Below are positions 14,266-17,773 of a DNA stretch of 17,773 bases, piece after piece (position 1 is the first letter of the stretch; each line of letters begins with the position of its first letter). The notes below the pieces were generated by a model, which was not told where the DNA came from, did not search any database, and was given only the letters and a program-made list of their open reading frames with translations. The stretch covers positions 1-17,773 of the forward strand of contig CAZGBY010000035.1 in assembly GCA_964524125.1 (NCBI GenBank). Reading direction: 5' to 3'. A program made the position numbers and the translations under genes. Source of the DNA: CAG-307 sp964524125 (GTDB lineage: Bacteria; Bacillota_I; Bacilli_A; Acholeplasmatales; Anaeroplasmataceae).

Positions 14266-15223
14266 TATAACAATAGGTCAATATGTACCTGGAAATAGTT
14301 GGATATATAAAATAGACCCAAGAATTAAAATACTTACAATTATAGGTATGATTGTGATATTATTTTTAATACCAAATATTTATATAATGTTAGGCTTTTT
14401 AGGGTTATTTACAATTATGTATTTAACAACAAAACTTCCTATAATTAAAATGTTAAAAGGTATTAAGCCAGTACTATTTTTAGCTACATTTACATTTGTA
14501 TTACAGGTTATATATAATCAAAGTGGTAATTTAATTTATACATTTGAATTTCATTTAGGTTTATATCAAACTTTAGTGATAATAGGTATTTTAGTTATAT
14601 ATTTTCTTACTAAAAAATATATTCCTTTAAAATTCATTTATTTACTATTAATGTTTATTACCGTTTTTTATGTACAAACATTTAAATTTGAATCATTTAA
14701 TTGGTTAAATTATGATTTTAAAATATATGATGCAGGACTTCTTAAAGGTGGATTTATTTTACTTAGAATAGTTTTAATGATATGTTTAACTTCAGTCTTA
14801 ACATTTACAACTATGAATACAGAAATTAATAATGGGCTTGAAAGTTTAATGGCACCACTTAAAATATTTAAAATAAATGTTGGGACTATTTCAATGATGA
14901 TTTCATTAACATTAAGATTTATTCCTACTCTTACAGAAGAAACAAGTAAAATAATGAACGCACAAGCCTCACGTGGGGTAGATTTTAATGAAGGAAGTTT
15001 AAAACAAAAGGTTACTCAAATTGTATCTTTATTAGTACCTATGTTTGTAATGTCATTTAAAAGAGCAGATGATCTTGCAAATGCTATGGAAACTAGAGGA
15101 TATATAATAGGTGGAAGGCGAACTAAACTTGATGAACTTAAATTACATTTGATTGATTTTATATCTTTATTTGTATTAACTTTAATGATTGTAGGTGTTA
15201 TCTTTGCAAGAATTTACTTATAA
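14258..15223 (+). CDS. ecfT: ECF transporter transmembrane subunit EcfT, with extra membrane insert
   Basis: The membrane scaffold that couples EcfA1/A2 to the S component. The 321 residues begin IGQYVPGNSWIYKIDPRIK, the usual EcfT start. The cytoplasmic coupling helices carry the family signatures ASRG (237-240) and ETRGY (278-282, in ANAMETRGY). The protein is about 55 residues longer than the common ~265. The extra part (about 100-155) is hydrophobic, with two probable membrane segments (104-118 and 125-141) inserted before DAGLLKGGFILLRIVLM. GGAGGTG precedes the ATG, which overlaps the ecfA2 end. The truA start lies inside its last codons. Confidence 0.92.
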   Translation: MNNITIGQYVPGNSWIYKIDPRIKILTIIGMIVILFLIPNIYIMLGFLGLFTIMYLTTKLPIIKMLKGIKPVLFLATFTFVLQVIYNQSGNLIYTFEFHLGLYQTLVIIGILVIYFLTKKYIPLKFIYLLLMFITVFYVQTFKFESFNWLNYDFKIYDAGLLKGGFILLRIVLMICLTSVLTFTTMNTEINNGLESLMAPLKIFKINVGTISMMISLTLRFIPTLTEETSKIMNAQASRGVDFNEGSLKQKVTQIVSLLVPMFVMSFKRADDLANAMETRGYIIGGRRTKLDELKLHLIDFISLFVLTLMIVGVIFARIYL

Positions 15224-15947
15224 TATAAAATGTATTGTTGAGTATGATGGGGCTAATTATTTAGGATTTCAAATTCAAAATGAAGGTATGACTATTGAAG
15301 CTTGCATTAAAGAATCTTTAGATATTATTTATAAGGATGATATAAAAATATACGCATCTGGAAGAACTGATAAGGGTGTCCATGCAAATGGGCAAGTATT
15401 TAATTACTTTATTAATTTATATATAGAACCTAAAAGATTAAAATATGCAATTAATAGAGGATTACCTCAAGATATTAAAATAATATCTTTAGAGTATGTA
15501 GATTTGAATTTTCATTCAAGATTTAGTGCTAAGAGTAAAGAATATAGATATTATATTAAATATAAGGACTATTCAGTATTTGAATCAAGATATAAAGCAT
15601 ATATTGAAAATTTAAATATTAATTTAATGCAAGAAGCTATTAAATTATATTTAGGTACTCATGATTTTACTAGTTTTTGTTCAGCTGATATTGATAAAAG
15701 AAAAAGTTGTATAAAAACTATTACAAAAGCACAAATTAATATTAAAGATGATGAATATGAGTTTGTATTTGAAGCGGATGGTTTTTTAAAATATCAAATA
15801 AGAAGAATGATGGGGATTTTAATAGCTATTGGAAGAGAAAAAATAGATAAGGATATTATTAATGAGTTATATATTAATCATACTCATCAGATGCATTATC
15901 CAGTAGCGCCTGGATGTGGGCTATATTTATATAAGGTTAATTATTAA
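15204..15947 (+). CDS. truA: tRNA pseudouridine synthase A
   Basis: TruA converts uridines 38-40 of the tRNA anticodon stem-loop to pseudouridine. The catalytic Asp is in SGRTDKGVHA (Asp56 from the start chosen). Other family blocks are VEYDGANYLGFQ, FHSRFSAKSKEYRY, GTHDFTSFCS and FLKYQIRRMMG. The preferred start is TTG at 15204, six bases after AGGTG (15193-15197), giving 247 aa. A GTG at 15195 in the same frame overlaps that site and is less likely. The gene overlaps the end of ecfT by 20 bases, the common Gram-positive order. Here it is followed by a terminator rather than rplM-rpsI. Confidence 0.93.
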   Translation: MQEFTYNIKCIVEYDGANYLGFQIQNEGMTIEACIKESLDIIYKDDIKIYASGRTDKGVHANGQVFNYFINLYIEPKRLKYAINRGLPQDIKIISLEYVDLNFHSRFSAKSKEYRYYIKYKDYSVFESRYKAYIENLNINLMQEAIKLYLGTHDFTSFCSADIDKRKSCIKTITKAQINIKDDEYEFVFEADGFLKYQIRRMMGILIAIGREKIDKDIINELYINHTHQMHYPVAPGCGLYLYKVNY

Positions 15948-15978
15948 AAAAAGAATCAACTTTTATTGTTGGTTCTTT
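15946..15978. terminator. Bidirectional terminator between truA and the minus-strand regulator
   Basis: AAAGAATCAAC (15950-15960) pairs with GTTGGTTCTTT (15968-15978) with one G-T pair and a 7-base loop. Read on the minus strand it is followed by a long T-run (complement of the A-run from 15946). The two convergent genes share it, and it overlaps the stop codon of the minus-strand gene. Confidence 0.75.
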
Positions 15979-16576
15979 AATCAGTATCTTTAGCAGATGA
16001 TATTTTGAGTTGACTTGCAAGAATTACAGCTATTTGAGCGGGTATACCTACAATATATATTAACCATAAACTAGATCTAGGATATTGCATATGGATAGCA
16101 AGGCATAAAGTCCATAATAGAAAAGATACAATTATAAAATTAAATTTAGCCTTTCCCCAAATAGAGTTAAATATTAAAAGAATTATAAAAGATGCTGGTA
16201 TTGCAAGAATGAATGATTGCCAGTAATAAACACTGTGTGTGATTGCAAGTGTTGTAAACAATACAATTGCGGCAGCCCAAACTACTACTACGGATAGAAG
16301 AGTTATAATGATTTTATTAGTTAATATTTTCTTTCTTTCTTTAGTATCTTTTTCTGTAAATATAGGCTCATTTTTTAGTAATGAATCTATAGATACGTTA
16401 TATATACTTGCAAGCTTATAAATCGTTTCAATATCAGGGGTAGTATCTCCATTTTCCCATTTAGAAACTGCTTTATCAGAAAATCCTAGTTTAGAGGCTA
16501 ATTCTACTTGAGTTAATTTATTTAGCTTTCTTAATTTTATTAAATTGTCTGCGAGTATCATTCTTATATTTTCCAT
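15977..16576 (-). CDS. XRE-family HTH regulator with four-helix membrane domain
   Basis: This 199-aa protein has an N-terminal Cro/C1-type HTH at residues 9-65 (LADNLIKLRKLNKLTQVELASKLGFSDKAVSKWENGDTTPDI). A charged linker follows (EKDTKERKK), then about four membrane segments (near 87-110, 120-138, 143-161 and 168-190). This architecture is common in Bacillota for membrane-tethered regulators often paired with a neighbouring membrane or transport gene. The -10 ends only nine bases before the ATG, so the mRNA is leaderless or nearly so. Alternatively translation begins at the second Met (codon 6). It is divergent from the 16676 gene with 99 bases between the start codons, so it may control that gene and itself; this is inferred from position. 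Confidence 0.82.
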   Translation of the reverse strand: MENIRMILADNLIKLRKLNKLTQVELASKLGFSDKAVSKWENGDTTPDIETIYKLASIYNVSIDSLLKNEPIFTEKDTKERKKILTNKIIITLLSVVVVWAAAIVLFTTLAITHSVYYWQSFILAIPASFIILLIFNSIWGKAKFNFIIVSFLLWTLCLAIHMQYPRSSLWLIYIVGIPAQIAVILASQLKISSAKDTD

Positions 16577-16585
16577 AGTAAATAT

Positions 16586-16615
16586 AGTATATCATAAAAT
16601 TTTGATAATTTGTAA
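16586..16615 (-). promoter_or_regulatory. Promoter of the XRE membrane regulator
   Basis: On the minus strand: TTACAA (16610-16615), an 18-base spacer ending in TGA, and TATACT (16586-16591). The expected start point is about three bases before the ATG, leaving no room for a Shine-Dalgarno site. Confidence 0.6.
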
Positions 16616-16621
16616 GTATTA

Positions 16622-16650
16622 TTGAATAAAATAACGTAAAATGTTACAAT
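16622..16650 (+). promoter_or_regulatory. Promoter of the BamE-like membrane gene
   Basis: TTGAAT (16622-16627), a 17-base spacer ending TGT, and TACAAT (16645-16650). It is divergent from the XRE promoter, with the two -35 elements only about six bases apart. Confidence 0.65.
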
Positions 16651-16675
16651 AATCTAAATGAAGTTAGGTGAGAGT

Positions 16676-17644
16676 ATGAGAACAGCAACAAAAGTGTTTT
16701 CAGTATTTAGTATTATTAAATTTGTTATAATTGGTATTTTTATATTTTATATTGTTAATGTAATCAAAAATCAAGGTACCGAATTTAATTTTGAACAACT
16801 TGTTGAAATGTTAGAAGAATTATGTGAACAATATGATAAGGATATTGATATAGAAAAATATACAGTTATATTTCAAAAATTGTTTAATATTATATTTGAT
16901 TATACGTTAGTTTTTATAATAATTGAAGTAGGAGTAAATATATTAACTATTTGTGTAGCTAGTAAAGCTAGCAAGATATTTATGGTATTGTTAGGATTTG
17001 TCAAAATTTTATTGTTGTGGCAATTATTATCAGGATTATTTACTTTATTATCAGCGTTTACAGAACCTCAACGTGATAATGATAATGTATATAATAATTA
17101 TAACAATAATTATAATTATAATAATAATCCATACGCCTATACCAATAGAATTAGTACAAATTCTAATGATATAAATAGTTATGTTGTTAATAATGGTCAC
17201 AATCAACTTTATAAATCTTCTTGGAAGCCTACAGGGATAGTACCACAAAGAAGTTATAGTCATTCAAGACCTAATCTTTCAACTATATGTATATTTTTAA
17301 TTGTAGTTGGAGTTGTATTTATTTTTTTAGGTTTTGTTGTAAGTTATTGGTGTTTTATTCCAGCTGTATTTTTAATTTTAGTAGGTGTTACTAATAATAA
17401 AGGACAAATATTTATGAAAAGATGTGACAAAATCATTAAAAAGGGAATGACTTATGATGAAGTCATCTATATTATGGAAGGCTTTACTCCTCATAGTTCT
17501 GGTTATACTCATGATGGATGTTATTGTCTTGATTATATGAAAGGAAATAAAAAACGAGATTATGAACAAAGAAGATTTTATTTTGATCAAAATGGAATAT
17601 TGGTTGATATAGGAGTGGCTTATCATAGGACATATTACAGATAA
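16676..17644 (+). CDS. Membrane protein with Asn/Tyr-rich linker and BamE/SmpA-like C-terminal domain
   Basis: The protein has 322 aa from the ATG at 16676, chosen because AGGTG (16666-16670) lies five bases before it. The upstream ATG at 16658 would fall on the transcription start. Layout: membrane segment 8-29, an acidic segment (35-63), two segments (about 72-94 and 100-127), and a low-complexity linker rich in Asn and Tyr (about 137-185). Two more membrane segments follow (201-222 and 225-238), then a C-terminal domain (245-322). Its GMTYDEVIYIMEGF...RRFYFDQNGILVDIGV resembles the 'G-M-t-x-x-e-V ... F-x-x-G' pattern of SmpA/OmlA/BamE-like domains. The domain match is by eye and no function is known. 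It shares the intergenic region with a membrane XRE regulator, a plausible controller or partner. Confidence 0.65.
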   Translation: MRTATKVFSVFSIIKFVIIGIFIFYIVNVIKNQGTEFNFEQLVEMLEELCEQYDKDIDIEKYTVIFQKLFNIIFDYTLVFIIIEVGVNILTICVASKASKIFMVLLGFVKILLLWQLLSGLFTLLSAFTEPQRDNDNVYNNYNNNYNYNNNPYAYTNRISTNSNDINSYVVNNGHNQLYKSSWKPTGIVPQRSYSHSRPNLSTICIFLIVVGVVFIFLGFVVSYWCFIPAVFLILVGVTNNKGQIFMKRCDKIIKKGMTYDEVIYIMEGFTPHSSGYTHDGCYCLDYMKGNKKRDYEQRRFYFDQNGILVDIGVAYHRTYYR

Positions 17645-17773
17645 CATTCTGTATAGATGTGAAAGCATTTTCTTATGGAAAAAACTAATTAAATAAGAAA
17701 AATCATAAAAAACTAATTAAACGTTAAATGAAAAAGTAAATTCCGCTGTGTCACCGCTGAAATTTTAAAAAAA
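17645..17773 (+). other. Right-end intergenic sequence with short repeats
   Basis: No gene is seen. A 9-bp hairpin (TTTTCTTAT 17668-17676 with ATAAGAAAA 17693-17701) overlaps a 15-base direct repeat, AAAAAACTAATTAAA, at 17679-17693 and 17707-17721. A small GC-richer patch with CCGCTG twice lies near 17742-17760. Confidence 0.4.

Noticed and set aside
17051..17263. Ile-rich minus-strand frame opposite the Asn/Tyr linker
   Set aside because: It is the mirror of a low-complexity AAT/TAT-rich coding stretch, with no start signals.
17740..17773. Minus-strand terminator or gene start at the right edge
   Set aside because: The GC-richer patch has direct CCGCTG repeats rather than a convincing stem, and the window ends too soon to judge.

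Overview
The window is a very AT-rich, low-GC Gram-positive type chromosome (Bacillota or a near relative such as the gut Bacilli/Mycoplasmatota groups). The reasons are a serine T-box leader on serS, the ecfA1-ecfA2-ecfT-truA gene order, strong AGGTG/GGAGG ribosome-binding sites, extended -10 promoters and short A/T-rich rho-independent terminators. UGG encodes tryptophan and UGA acts as a stop, so the standard code applies. No tRNA, rRNA, CRISPR array or intact insertion sequence was seen. The exact taxon cannot be fixed from this sequence.

Layout, left to right. (1) 1-254 is the 3' end of a BspA-like leucine-rich-repeat surface protein. (2) 405-5487 is a repeated locus. A 523-aa AAA-ATPase/PD-(D/E)XK nuclease-like gene and a closely similar 524-aa second copy flank an unusual glutamine synthetase. 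A third, truncated and frameshifted copy follows. The second copy and the remnant start with the same ~255-bp block, which begins inside the last codons of the glutamine synthetase gene, so they are a tandem duplication with a period of 1733 bp. Each copy carries a hairpin whose right arm overlaps the -35 element. (3) 5611-6846 is a divergent MurA. (4) 6979-8599 is a three-gene operon: an LRAT-fold lipid acyltransferase/hydrolase-like protein, a multi-pass membrane protein, and a zinc-ribbon/HTH protein that looks like half of a DDE transposase without its later catalytic residues. (5) 8765-10815 holds an Lrp/AsnC regulator and serS under a T-box reading a UCU codon. The SerRS has motifs more like the archaeal-type branch. 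(6) 11133-12474 is a pseudogene of an AlbA_2 (Schlafen-type)/ATP-binding/winged-helix regulator with one nonsense mutation and two frameshifts. (7) 12617-15947 is the energy-coupling module of an ECF vitamin/metal transporter plus truA. (8) 15977-16576 (minus) is a membrane-anchored XRE regulator. It is transcribed divergently from 16676-17644, a membrane protein with an Asn/Tyr-rich linker and a BamE/SmpA-like C-terminal domain.

How the parts relate. The housekeeping genes (serS, ecfA1/A2/T, truA, and possibly murA) alternate with accessory or decaying material: ATPase-nuclease copies, transposase-derived protein, AlbA_2 pseudogene. The most unusual content is the ATPase-nuclease/hairpin-promoter module that has multiplied around a glutamine synthetase lacking the usual feedback-loop residues. 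Next is the LRAT / membrane / transposase-like operon.
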